The notes under the pieces were generated by a model. That model was not told the DNA's origin and made no database searches. It saw only the letters and a list, made by a program, of their open reading frames with translations. Shown here in pieces: positions 42,111 through 49,818 of a stretch of 53,925 nucleotides of DNA. The stretch lies in NCBI GenBank assembly GCA_031316315.1, contig JADBEO010000025.1:1-53925 (forward strand), written 5' to 3'. The number at the start of each line of letters is the position of its first letter. Within the stretch, counting starts at the first letter, position 1. Both the position numbers and the translations under genes were made by a program. Source of the DNA: Chelatococcus sambhunathii. GTDB taxonomy: Bacteria; Pseudomonadota; Alphaproteobacteria; Rhizobiales; Methylopilaceae.

Positions 42111-42920
42111 TTAGCTTCGGCGCATCGCCATGATTTCCGGCGTCGGCGGCTCGGAAGCCTCCGGGCGCGCCGTCGCTCGTCTCTCCGCCCAGACGCAGGC
42201 GCGGTAGTCGAAGCCCTGGACAAGCGTCGGCTTCACCACCTCGAAATAGGGCGAGATGTCGAAGTCCCGCGGCATGTAGAGGGAGTGATGGCGGATGTGC
42301 AGGATCTCGCGCCGCGCGCCCTCGTCCGACACCGTCTCGATCTTGGGCAGGATCGGATAGCGCACCTGCTCGAAGGCGCGGGCGATCAGGGACGAGCAGA
42401 TCGCCCGGGTCGGAAGGCCCGACCCCAGCATCAGCACGCGCCGGCCCATCGCGTTCGAGATCAGCGGCAGCGGCGTCAGGTAGCGCAGCAGGTCGAAGAT
42501 GTTCTTGACGTCGTATTCGTAGCCGAGCCGCAGGATGCAGTAGCGCGCGACCCGCTCCCGCTCGTGGACGTCGAGATCGTACGGGCGGCAGATGCGCGTC
42601 TGCTCGCCGGCGTATTTCGACAGCGGCGCCGAGGCGCAGCCGATGCCGAGCTCCATCTCGACCAGGGTGTGGCGCTCGCCGTCCGGCTCGAACGTGTCGA
42701 GCATGTCGCCGACATAGAGCACGGCGTGAGACCAGATCGACGAGGTCATGCGGCGGATGACGGCCGCGACGCGCGAGCGGCCCGCGACCAGCAGCACGTC
42801 ACCGACCTGGAGCGTCGCGCGCAGCGCCTCCGGGCTTCCGGGCACGAGCGGCTCGCTGCGGACGTCCTGCACGAGATAGTCGACGACGCGCCTGCCGACG
42901 GCGTTTCCGAGCCAGTCCAT
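42111..42920 (-). CDS. YiiX/YaeF-like permuted papain-fold amidase
   Basis: The 269-aa product resembles the circularly permuted NlpC/P60-papain group (C92 family, YiiX/YebB-like). In order: LQVGDVLLVAGRSRVAAVI (38-56), the catalytic-type His H65 in SIWSHAVLYVGD, EMELGIGC, LGYEYDVKNIFDLLRY, and the catalytic-type Cys C175 in LPTRAICSSLIARAF. Such enzymes are thought to cut amide bonds in peptidoglycan or lipids. No signal peptide is visible. ATG 42920 is chosen because the frame upstream to 43172 runs through the regulatory region. Its upstream region carries a CtrA-like half-site and a dense GANTC cluster. Confidence 0.8.
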   Translation of the reverse strand: MDWLGNAVGRRVVDYLVQDVRSEPLVPGSPEALRATLQVGDVLLVAGRSRVAAVIRRMTSSIWSHAVLYVGDMLDTFEPDGERHTLVEMELGIGCASAPLSKYAGEQTRICRPYDLDVHERERVARYCILRLGYEYDVKNIFDLLRYLTPLPLISNAMGRRVLMLGSGLPTRAICSSLIARAFEQVRYPILPKIETVSDEGARREILHIRHHSLYMPRDFDISPYFEVVKPTLVQGFDYRACVWAERRATARPEASEPPTPEIMAMRRS

Positions 42921-43035
42921 GGCCCCGAGCCTCCCGCGGGCCCGCCCGCGACCCTCCGGGCGATGCGGACAGATTGCCGCAGGCGCTGCAGGCGAAACGT
43001 TTCCCTGGCTCGAGTTGTCGGCGGTATTTCGGTCG

Positions 43036-43047
43036 ATATGGTTAACA
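43036..43047 (-). promoter_or_regulatory. CtrA-like half-site (TTAACCAT) upstream of the YiiX-like gene
   Basis: On the minus strand the sequence reads TGTTAACCATAT, containing TTAACCAT, a described CtrA recognition octamer. It is about 118 bp before the gene start. The same 12 bp occur at 46466-46477 before the SleB-type gene. Confidence 0.45.
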
Positions 43048-43077
43048 GAGGGTGGCGAATACGCTGTCGTAAATGGC

Positions 43078-43183
43078 GAATCGAGAACGAATCGGGAATC
43101 GGCGATTCGTCCGCGATTCGTTCTACTGGAACGAACCGTGACTCGACTCGTGGCCTCGCAGCTAAGACTCATCGGAGCGAGTC
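43078..43183. promoter_or_regulatory. Dense cluster of nine GANTC (CcrM) sites
   Basis: GANTC sites start at 43078, 43089, 43096, 43104, 43115, 43140, 43145, 43166 and 43179, nine in 106 bp. CcrM methylates this site in alphaproteobacteria, and GcrA reads methylated GANTC in promoters. It lies in the 359-bp gap between the YiiX-like gene start and the ethylmalonyl-CoA mutase stop (42921-43279), which has no gene. Confidence 0.7.
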
Positions 43184-43279
43184 GCGCCGATACTCCGGCT
43201 CACGAATACATGAGCGCGGCGGACGAAGACTCGCTCGGGGGTCCGGCGGTTGCTTCCGCCGGAGCGAGCGGCGCCGGCC

Positions 43280-45250
43280 TCACGCCGCCTCTTGGCCGGC
43301 GCCCTCGGCGATGCGGACGATGTCGCCCATGATGGCGGTGAGGTCGAAGTTCTTCGGGGTGTAGACCGCCGCGACGCCCATCGCCTTCAGCTCGCGCTCG
43401 TCCTCCGGCGGGATGATGCCGCCGACGATCACCGGCACGTCGTCGAGGCCCTCCTTGCGCATCCGATCCATCACGTCGCGCACGAGCGGCAGGTGCGAGC
43501 CGGACAGGATCGAGAGGCCGACGACGTGGACGCCCTCCTCGAGCGCGGCGTTGACGATCTCGGCGGGGGTCAGGCGGATGCCCTCGTAGACCACCTCGAA
43601 GCCGCAGTCGCGGGCGCGCACCGCGATCTGCTCGGCGCCGTTGGAATGGCCGTCGAGGCCCGGCTTGCCGACGAGCAGTTTCAGCCGCCGCCCGAGCGCG
43701 TTCGACGCCGCTTCGACCGACTTGCGCACGTCCGCGATGCCGGTGCCCTCGCGGTCGCCCTTCGACGCCTTGCCGACGCCGGTCGGCGCCCGGTACTCGC
43801 CAAAAATCTCGCGCAGGGTCTGGCCCCATTCGCCGGTCGTCACGCCCGCCTTGGCGGCGGCGATCGACGGCTCCATGACGTTGCGGTCTTCCCTGGCGGC
43901 CGCGGCGAGCTCCGCCAGCGCCCTGTCCACGGCCTTCTGGTCGCGCTGCGCCTTCCAGGCGTTGAGGCGCTCGATCGCCTCCTGGCCGACGCTCTCCGGC
44001 ACGACCTGGATCGAGCCTTCGCCGGTCGAGAGCGGCGAAGGCTCGGTGGCCTCGTATTTGTTGACGCCGACGACGACGAGCTCGCCGGATTCGATCGCCG
44101 CCAGTCGCCTGGCGTTGGACTCGACCAGGCGGCCCTTCATGTAGCCGGACTGAACGGCCGTGATCGCGCCGCCCATCTCGTCGATGCGGGCGAGTTCGGC
44201 GAGCGCCTCCTCCTTCAGCTGGGCGACCTTCTCGTCCATCACATGCGAGCCGTTGAAGATGTCGGCGTATTCGAGGATGTCGGTCTCGTAGGCGAGGATC
44301 TGCTGAGCGCGCAGCGACCACTGCTGGTCCCAAGGCCGCGGCAGGCCGAGCGCCTCGTTCCAGGCCGGCAGCTGCACGGCGCGGGCGCGGGCGTCCTTCG
44401 ACAGGGTGACCGCCAGCGTCTGGATCAGGATGCGGTAGACGTTGTTTTCAGGCTGCGGCTCGGTCAGCCCCAGCGAATTGACCTGCACGCCGTAGCGGAA
44501 GCGGCGGTGCTTCGCCTCCTTCACGCCGTAGCGGTCGCGCGTGATCTCGTCCCAGAGATCGACGAAGGCGCGCATCTTGGCGATCTCGGTCACGAGCTTC
44601 ATGCCCGCGTTCACGAAGAACGAGATGCGCCCGACGGTGGTCTCGAACACCTCGCCCTCGACGCCCGCCGCCTTGACCTCGTCCAGCACCGCGATCGCGG
44701 TCGCCAGCGCATAGGCGAGCTCCTGCGTCGGCGTCGCTCCAGCCTCCTGCAGATGGTAGGAGCAGACGTTCATCGGGTTCCACTTCGGCATCTCCTTCGT
44801 CGTGAAGAGGATGACGTCGCGGATCAGCCGGAGCGACGGCGCGGGCGGGAACACGTAGGTCCCGCGCGAGAGGTATTCCTTGATGATGTCGTTCTGGGTC
44901 GTGCCGTTCAGCGCGGCGCGGTCGGCGCCCTGCTCCTCGGCGAGCGCGGCGTAGAGCGACAGCAGCCAGGCCGCCGTCGCGTTGATTGTCATGGACGTGT
45001 TCATCTGCGCGAGCGGGATGCCGTCGAACAGGGTCCGCATATCTCCGAGATGGGAGACCGGCACGCCGACCTTGCCGACCTCGCCCCGCGACAGCACGTG
45101 GTCCGGGTCGTAGCCCGTCTGGGTGGGCAGGTCGAAGGCGACGGACAGGCCGGTCTGGCCCTTGGCGAGGTTCGACTTGTAGAGGCGGTTCGAGGCTTCG
45201 GGCGTCGAATGGCCCGCATAGGTTCGGAACAGCCAGGGCTTGTCGGCCAT
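43280..45250 (-). CDS. ecm: Ethylmalonyl-CoA mutase (B12-dependent, MeaA/Ecm type)
   Basis: The enzyme isomerises (2R)-ethylmalonyl-CoA to methylsuccinyl-CoA with adenosylcobalamin in the ethylmalonyl-CoA pathway, which assimilates acetyl-CoA without isocitrate lyase. From ATG 45250 the product is 656 aa and opens MADKPWLFRTYAGHSTP, followed by GLSVAFDLPTQTGYDPDH; the PTQTGYD variant and YAGHST fit MeaA-type mutases, whereas methylmalonyl-CoA mutase has FDLATHRGYD. The C-terminal cobalamin domain has DGHSNG with the cobalt-binding H535, plus LSILSGSH and VGGIIP. The frame is open to 45337 without family likeness. Methylmalonyl-CoA mutase is the main alternative, less likely. Confidence 0.88.
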   Translation of the reverse strand: MADKPWLFRTYAGHSTPEASNRLYKSNLAKGQTGLSVAFDLPTQTGYDPDHVLSRGEVGKVGVPVSHLGDMRTLFDGIPLAQMNTSMTINATAAWLLSLYAALAEEQGADRAALNGTTQNDIIKEYLSRGTYVFPPAPSLRLIRDVILFTTKEMPKWNPMNVCSYHLQEAGATPTQELAYALATAIAVLDEVKAAGVEGEVFETTVGRISFFVNAGMKLVTEIAKMRAFVDLWDEITRDRYGVKEAKHRRFRYGVQVNSLGLTEPQPENNVYRILIQTLAVTLSKDARARAVQLPAWNEALGLPRPWDQQWSLRAQQILAYETDILEYADIFNGSHVMDEKVAQLKEEALAELARIDEMGGAITAVQSGYMKGRLVESNARRLAAIESGELVVVGVNKYEATEPSPLSTGEGSIQVVPESVGQEAIERLNAWKAQRDQKAVDRALAELAAAAREDRNVMEPSIAAAKAGVTTGEWGQTLREIFGEYRAPTGVGKASKGDREGTGIADVRKSVEAASNALGRRLKLLVGKPGLDGHSNGAEQIAVRARDCGFEVVYEGIRLTPAEIVNAALEEGVHVVGLSILSGSHLPLVRDVMDRMRKEGLDDVPVIVGGIIPPEDERELKAMGVAAVYTPKNFDLTAIMGDIVRIAEGAGQEAA

Positions 45251-45373
45251 ATTTCGAGCTCCGCCTGCGACAGGACGGGCGCGCTCGGCCGGCGACGCCC
45301 CGAACCCTCGTCTTAGCTCACGTGTGCGGCGCCGCAATGAGCGAATCGTCGGAGGACGAAGGCGCCGGACTGG

Positions 45374-46390
45374 TCAGTCGAAATCCGACCAGGCCTGCGC
45401 GACGACGAAGTTCGCCATCGGGTTCGGCGTCGGATCGCCCCGCTTGCGGAAGATCGGCGCCGCGGAGGCGTAGACCGGCGTCGCCGGAGCGATCACGCGT
45501 TTGGCGTCGCGGCCGTCCTTGGCCGGCGGGGCGAGCGACATCACGACGGAAAGCGCCTCGTTCGCGGCTGGCGTGCGCGCCGGTTCGCCGCGGAAGGCGA
45601 GCGCCTTCGACAGGGCGCCGCGGTCGTCGACGATCTCCTGCGCCACGCGGGTCTGGGCGACTTCGGCCGCGGCGACCTGGATGACCTGCGGGGCGGCGGC
45701 GGACGCCACCTCGGGCCGGGCGTCGCCGAGCTCGATCTGCGGGGCGAGCGGCGCCGCCGTCTCCAGGGCGGGCAGCGCGGCGACCCTCAGGACAGGCGCG
45801 TCGTTCGGATCCTGCGGGACGACCTTCGCGACCACGCGTACGCCGACCCTGCGCTCGTCCTCTGCCTCCGCGAATGCGCGCGACAGAGAGTCCAGATTGG
45901 CCCTCGCGGCCTCCTCGTCGCCGCCGCGGTTCCAGCGGTAGAAGGCGTTTCCACCCGAGACGAGGACGTAATCCTTGTCGTCGTTGCGGAACGGGACGTT
46001 GGCGGTGTGGAAGAACATGGCGTCGCCGGCGGCCGGGTGGCGTAGCCCGTTCAGCACGGCTTCGGCGACCTGACGGGCCTTTTCCGCCGGCCTCTTCTCG
46101 GACATGCGGCGCGAGAGCACGCCGGGCGCGAACTGGCTCGTCTGGCCGACGACGCCGCATACGGTCGAGGCGTAGCGGCCGGATTCGAGACGGTTGGCGA
46201 CGACGGTGCCGACCGCCAGCATGCCGTCCTCACGCTTGCGATTGGATTCGAAATACATCGCGCGGGCCATGCATTCGACGTCAGTCAGCCCGGGCGCCTT
46301 GGCGCTGCGCCGGCCGGCCTCCGCCGCGCCGAGGCCGGCGAGAACGAGCGCGGAGGCGAGCGCCGCGCGCGTCAGAAGTCGATGGTTCAT
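45374..46390 (-). CDS. SleB-type cell wall hydrolase, secreted (paralogue 2)
   Basis: The 338-aa product has a Sec signal peptide (cleavage likely after AEA at about 25), a Hydrolase_2/SleB domain (about 36-155) with ECMARAMYFESN (catalytic Glu E48), GMLAVGTVVANRL, QFAPGVLSRRM and MFFHTAN, and a long Ala/Val-rich tail. The last 16 residues, NPMANFVVAQAWSDFD, match the end of paralogue 3 nearly exactly, and TPAANEALS recurs there too, so the two neighbours arose by tandem duplication. They would act on peptidoglycan in the periplasm. A CtrA-like half-site lies 78 bp upstream. Confidence 0.88.
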   Translation of the reverse strand: MNHRLLTRAALASALVLAGLGAAEAGRRSAKAPGLTDVECMARAMYFESNRKREDGMLAVGTVVANRLESGRYASTVCGVVGQTSQFAPGVLSRRMSEKRPAEKARQVAEAVLNGLRHPAAGDAMFFHTANVPFRNDDKDYVLVSGGNAFYRWNRGGDEEAARANLDSLSRAFAEAEDERRVGVRVVAKVVPQDPNDAPVLRVAALPALETAAPLAPQIELGDARPEVASAAAPQVIQVAAAEVAQTRVAQEIVDDRGALSKALAFRGEPARTPAANEALSVVMSLAPPAKDGRDAKRVIAPATPVYASAAPIFRKRGDPTPNPMANFVVAQAWSDFD

Positions 46391-46465
46391 TCTTTTCCGC
46401 AGTCCCCGAGAGAGCGTCCGGACCGTATGGACGAACCGTCCGCCTAACGGGATCAGCGAAGAGCA

Positions 46466-46477
46466 ATATGGTTAACA
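46466..46477 (-). promoter_or_regulatory. CtrA-like half-site (TTAACCAT) upstream of SleB paralogue 2
   Basis: The minus strand reads TGTTAACCATAT, the same 12 bp as at 43036-43047. It is 78 bp before the gene start, inside an AT-richer stretch (46470-46620). Confidence 0.45.
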
Positions 46478-46611
46478 AAAGGTCAATGCGAGTTTTTCCG
46501 TACGATCAGCGCCCATATTTCGCCGCAATCCGTAATAACACATTTGGCGTCTGATATTTCCCACTGCTCCATCTATCCAGAAATAAAGCGAATACTTGAC
46601 GTATAGTATCG

Positions 46612-46764
46612 ATGGAAGTCGTCATCCTCCGCCGTGACGATCTCGAGGCCGAGACTGTTGACGACACGTCGTCGCCATATTGGGCGCTAAGGAGGCGACA
46701 AATGCGGCGCGCGTCGGAGCGGCCGGCGGCGCCGCACCGACCGCGCCAACAGGTCGCACTCTGA
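46612..46764 (+). CDS. Possible small reading frame (50 aa) in the SleB intergenic region
   Basis: The 425-bp gap 46391-46815 contains an ATG at 46612 opening a 50-codon frame. An internal in-frame ATG at 46702 is preceded by an exact AAGGAGG at 7 nt spacing, which would give a 20-aa Arg-rich peptide. Codons 1-17 look like the local coding style, later codons (CTA, AGG, AGG, CGA) do not. I recognise no family. It may be a gene remnant or a short peptide gene. Confidence 0.2.
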   Translation: MEVVILRRDDLEAETVDDTSSPYWALRRRQMRRASERPAAPHRPRQQVAL

Positions 46765-46815
46765 AGCAGGAACTGTGGATAGTTCGGCGATGCCGGAACC
46801 GCGCCGCGCGGGATG

Positions 46816-47721
46816 TCAGTCGAAGACCGACCAGGCCTGGGCGACGACGTAGTTCGCCATCGGATTGGGCTTCGCCGCCGCGGCGTGGCCGATCACGGGC
46901 GTCAGCGAAGCCTGAACGGTCGCGGCCGGCGCGATCACCCTCAGGCCGCCCGCCTTCTTCGGGGTGAGCGCTGCGACCGCGGCGAGGGCGCTGTTCGCCG
47001 CCGGCGTATTGCCTTCGTCGCTGCGATAGGCCGAAGCCGCCGTGAACGCTCCGGATTGCAGCGGCGCGTCGCCGAAACGGACCTGAGCCGACGTAGGCGT
47101 TTGCTGAATGACACGCGCGAGGACGACCGGGTTCTCCATCGCCTTGCGTCGCAGCGCGGCGGCGAGAATCGGCGCAGCGGCGGCCTGGTCGATCCGGGCC
47201 TGGGCGTAGGCCTTCGCCATGGAGAGCGCGTTCGCGCGCGCCGCGGCGGGGGTCTTTGCGCTGCGCTTCTCGTAGAAGATGTTGCCGCCGGCGACGGTTA
47301 CGTAATGCATGTCGCCATAACCGAAGCGCAGGCCGGCGGTGTGGAAGAACATGGCCTCCTTCACCGCCGGGTGGCGGTGGCCGGAGATCACCGCCTCGGC
47401 CACGCGACGCGCGCGGACCGCCGCCTCGCCGCCCATGCCTCGCGACAGCACGCCGGGCGCGAACTGGCCGCGCTGGGCGACGACGCTGCAGTAGTCGCCG
47501 CCGTAGCGGCCCGATTTCAGGCGATTGGCGACGACCGTTCCAACGGCGAGCATGCCGTCTTCAGAACTCTTGTTGGATTCGAAGTACATCGCCCGGGCGA
47601 GGCATTCGCGATCGGCCGAAGATCGCGAGTGGGTCGGCTGCTGGGCGGCCTGCGCGATGGCGACGCCCGAAAGCGCAGCCAGTGCGAAGACGCCAGCGTG
47701 CACGACGGGCCGTTTTGGCAT
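46816..47721 (-). CDS. SleB-type cell wall hydrolase, secreted (paralogue 3)
   Basis: The 301-aa product has a Sec signal peptide (cleavage likely after AQA at about 25), the hydrolase domain (about 36-155) with ECLARAMYFESN (catalytic Glu E48), GMLAVGTVVANRLKSGRYG, QFAPGVLSRGM and MFFHTAGLRFGYGDMHYVTVAGG, and an Ala-rich tail closing with NPMANYVVAQAWSVFD, nearly the same as paralogue 2. It lies 425 bp upstream of paralogue 2 on the same strand. Both lack the lipobox of paralogue 1. Confidence 0.88.
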   Translation of the reverse strand: MPKRPVVHAGVFALAALSGVAIAQAAQQPTHSRSSADRECLARAMYFESNKSSEDGMLAVGTVVANRLKSGRYGGDYCSVVAQRGQFAPGVLSRGMGGEAAVRARRVAEAVISGHRHPAVKEAMFFHTAGLRFGYGDMHYVTVAGGNIFYEKRSAKTPAAARANALSMAKAYAQARIDQAAAAPILAAALRRKAMENPVVLARVIQQTPTSAQVRFGDAPLQSGAFTAASAYRSDEGNTPAANSALAAVAALTPKKAGGLRVIAPAATVQASLTPVIGHAAAAKPNPMANYVVAQAWSVFD

Positions 47722-47859
47722 GCCCCGTGGTCCCCGTGGCGACGGGCGGGTGACCGCCCGTCATCAAGGCGGCACAAAAAGCGCACGGCTAAGACATAGT
47801 CAACACATTCGTGCGCCCAGATCGGAACATCCAGGGAAGGAGGTGTTCCACGGGCGCGA

Positions 47860-48210
47860 TCAGCGCGCGTCGCCGAACGTCTCGTCCTCCAGCGCGCGGC
47901 GCGCCGCGTCCCGGTGCCGGTCCTTCATGTGCACGCGCACTGCTGCGATCGCCGCCGCGATGATGCTGGCGTCGTCCGCGAAGCCGACCAGCGGAAAAAT
48001 ATCGGGAACCGCGTCGAAGGGCGTCACGAAATAGAGCAGCGCGCCGATCAGCGCGACGCGCACGTGGTTCGGCGTCTCGCGGTCCATTGCGCAGTAGTAG
48101 GCCGCGACGGCGTCCTCCGCGAACGGGATATGGCGCGCGACGCGCCTGATCTTCGGCCAGAAGTCGCGCACCACCCGCGCCTGGTCGGCGGAGTCGCTGT
48201 CGCTCGTCAT
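47860..48210 (-). CDS. DUF1232 (YkvA-like) protein
   Basis: The 116-aa product carries the DUF1232 signature, LIGALLYFVTPFDAVPDIFPLVGFADDASIIAAA in pieces at about 53-86, which forms one hydrophobic helix and a PFD-x-PD turn. The N-terminal part is charged and soluble. YkvA-like proteins are widespread small membrane-associated proteins of unknown function. It lies between SleB paralogue 3 and the zincin gene on the same strand. Confidence 0.85.
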   Translation of the reverse strand: MTSDSDSADQARVVRDFWPKIRRVARHIPFAEDAVAAYYCAMDRETPNHVRVALIGALLYFVTPFDAVPDIFPLVGFADDASIIAAAIAAVRVHMKDRHRDAARRALEDETFGDAR

Positions 48211-48279
48211 GAAGCCGCTCTCCCTGCTGGAGCGCCATTCCGGCGCAGGCCGTCTAGGTGGCCCCGCAGGCCGGCGCGA

Positions 48280-48762
48280 TCAAGGACGGTCGGCTCCGCC
48301 TTCCGCCGCGACCGCCTCGGCCTCGATCGCCTCCATGGCGGCGTCGGACAGGCCGAAATGGTGGCCGATCTCGTGAACCAGCACATGGGTGACGATCGCT
48401 CCCAGCGTTTCGTCGTGCTCAGCCCAGTAATCCAGGATCGGGCGCCGATAGAGATGCACATAATTCGGAAGTCGCCCGGTGCGCGGACCGGCGTCTGGCT
48501 GGGACATTCCGACGCCGGTGAACAGGCCCAGCAGGTCGAACTCGGTCTCGGCGCCGAGCTCGGCCATCACCTCGTCGGACGGAAAATCGTCGACGCGGAC
48601 GATGACCCCTTCGGCAAGATCGCGAAAGGTCTCGGGGAGGCGTGCCATCGCCTCCTCAGCCAGCTTCTCGATCTCGGCCAGGCTCGGGGCCTTGAGCTCC
48701 GACCAGCCGGTCGCCGTCGGAGCGCCGGCGGCCCTCCAGGACGCGCCGTTCAAGAATTTCAT
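48280..48762 (-). CDS. Minimal zincin-like metallopeptidase
   Basis: The 160-aa product has a single zinc-binding motif HEIGHHFGLSD (HExxH at 130-134) near the C terminus and the family pattern LAEEAMARLPETFRDLAEGVIVRVDDFPS, then LGLFTGV and RLPNYVHLYRRPILDY. These match the short zincin family with metallopeptidase-like fold (PF06262-like), whose substrates are unknown. GGGAG precedes ATG 48762; the frame upstream to 48843 is not family-like. No signal peptide, so cytoplasmic. Confidence 0.86.
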   Translation of the reverse strand: MKFLNGASWRAAGAPTATGWSELKAPSLAEIEKLAEEAMARLPETFRDLAEGVIVRVDDFPSDEVMAELGAETEFDLLGLFTGVGMSQPDAGPRTGRLPNYVHLYRRPILDYWAEHDETLGAIVTHVLVHEIGHHFGLSDAAMEAIEAEAVAAEGGADRP

Positions 48763-48830
48763 CGCAGCTCCCGACGCCCCCAACATCGAACCGACCCGCG
48801 CTTTTCCCAAGACCAACATCCTCCTGTATC

Positions 48831-48855
48831 GCGCGCCGATCAAGCGTCGGCGCGC
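48831..48855. repeat. Perfect 9-bp inverted repeat in the gap before the small secreted gene
   Basis: GCGCGCCGA and TCGGCGCGC flank TCAAGCG. It lies about 70 bp upstream of the zincin gene in the 344-bp gap 48763-49106, where I otherwise see no gene. Role unknown. Confidence 0.4.
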
Positions 48856-49106
48856 CGTCCGTCCGCAATTGCCCGAGCGCAGGGCGTCCGCCGAACGCGC
48901 GTGTCAATGGCTGGGGGCGCCAAAGGCTGCGACTCGACGAATAGATTGTGGGCGCTAATTGCCGTCCCGCCGGTTTGCGTCGCAATGGCGGCGTGAATAC
49001 GTCATGAACGTAGGTTTCAGGCTCGGTTCAAGTCGGGCGTCGCAGCTTAAGGACCCGGGCGTTCCCCGTTCAGTCGGCCCAAAGAAAACTCTCAGGAGAA
49101 CCAGAC

Positions 49107-49385
49107 ATGCGGACTTTCCTTCTCGCCGCCGGCGTCGCGGCCGCCATGGGCGCCTTCGCGATCGCCCCGGCCAGCGCCGCTCCGATCGCGACGCACGGGA
49201 TCATCGTCGCCCCCGCCGCCACCACCGACGTCGCCTGCCGCACGGTGAAGAAGGTGGTCTTCAAGAACGGCGTCAAGCGCGTCACCACCACCCAGCAGTG
49301 CTCGCGCCCGGTGATCCGCGAGCGGGTCGTCGTCGGCCCGCGTCGTCGCGCCCCGGCCGTCGGCATCGGCGTCCGCATCCGCTGA
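49107..49385 (+). CDS. Small secreted basic protein
   Basis: The 92-aa product has a signal peptide (FLLAAGVAAAMGAFAIAPASA, cleavage after about 24) and a mature part of about 68 residues with two Cys (in VACRTV and QQCSRP), strongly basic: KKVVFKNGVKRVTTT and RERVVVGPRRR. The two cysteines could form a disulfide in the periplasm. AGGAGAAC precedes the ATG and an intrinsic terminator follows. I do not recognise a named family; similar short secreted proteins are common in Hyphomicrobiales. Confidence 0.72.
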   Translation: MRTFLLAAGVAAAMGAFAIAPASAAPIATHGIIVAPAATTDVACRTVKKVVFKNGVKRVTTTQQCSRPVIRERVVVGPRRRAPAVGIGVRIR

Positions 49386-49410
49386 GCGGAACGGCCGTCC
49401 AGGTCACGAG

Positions 49411-49438
49411 CGCCCGGTTCGATCGAGCCGGGCGTTTT
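49411..49438 (+). terminator. Rho-independent terminator after the small secreted gene
   Basis: CGCCCGGTTCGATCGAGCCG plus GGCG form a GC-rich hairpin with CGCCCGG pairing CCGGGCG, followed by TTTT. It starts 26 nt after the stop. Confidence 0.85.
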
Positions 49439-49562
49439 CGTGTCCGCGGAACCATATCCGCCGCAGAAACGGCGGAGCGGCGAAATGAGAGCGGCGGCGA
49501 GGGACGGGCTTTGCTAAACTCCCGCGCCGATGGCGGGCCGAGGCCCGCGCTTGAGTGAGGTG

Positions 49563-49808
49563 ATGACGATGATCCGTGCCGGCATCGTTCTTGCGGCGAC
49601 GGCTGCGGCCTTCGCGATTTTCGCGCCCGCCGCCGACGCGGCCGACGCGCCGTACCGTACGCGCGAACGCGTCTACGAGCGCCCGGTTCCGCGCGTCTAC
49701 TACCAGCCGGTCCGGCCGACGGCTGTGTGCCGAGTGGCCTTCGCTCCTGACGCCAAGGGCTGGCCGAAGGAGCAGAACCGAGTCGCCCGCTGCACGCATT
49801 TCGACTGA
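49563..49808 (+). CDS. Small secreted protein, Arg/Tyr-rich
   Basis: The 81-aa product has a signal peptide (IRAGIVLAATAAAFAIFAPAA, cleavage near ADA-AD) and a short mature region with YRTRERVYERPVPRVYYQP and two Cys near the end. ATG 49563 is followed two codons later by another ATG, and GAGG lies upstream of both, so the start could be 49569. No family recognised. It resembles the preceding small secreted protein in size, signal and two-Cys layout but not in sequence. Confidence 0.62.
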   Translation: MTMIRAGIVLAATAAAFAIFAPAADAADAPYRTRERVYERPVPRVYYQPVRPTAVCRVAFAPDAKGWPKEQNRVARCTHFD

Positions 49809-49818
49809 CTTTCCGCCT

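Noticed and set aside
43280-45250. Methylmalonyl-CoA mutase as the name for the B12 mutase
   Set aside because: The N-terminal and substrate-loop residues (PTQTGYD, YAGHST) fit MeaA/Ecm better; the two subunit-like layout of Mcm is also absent.
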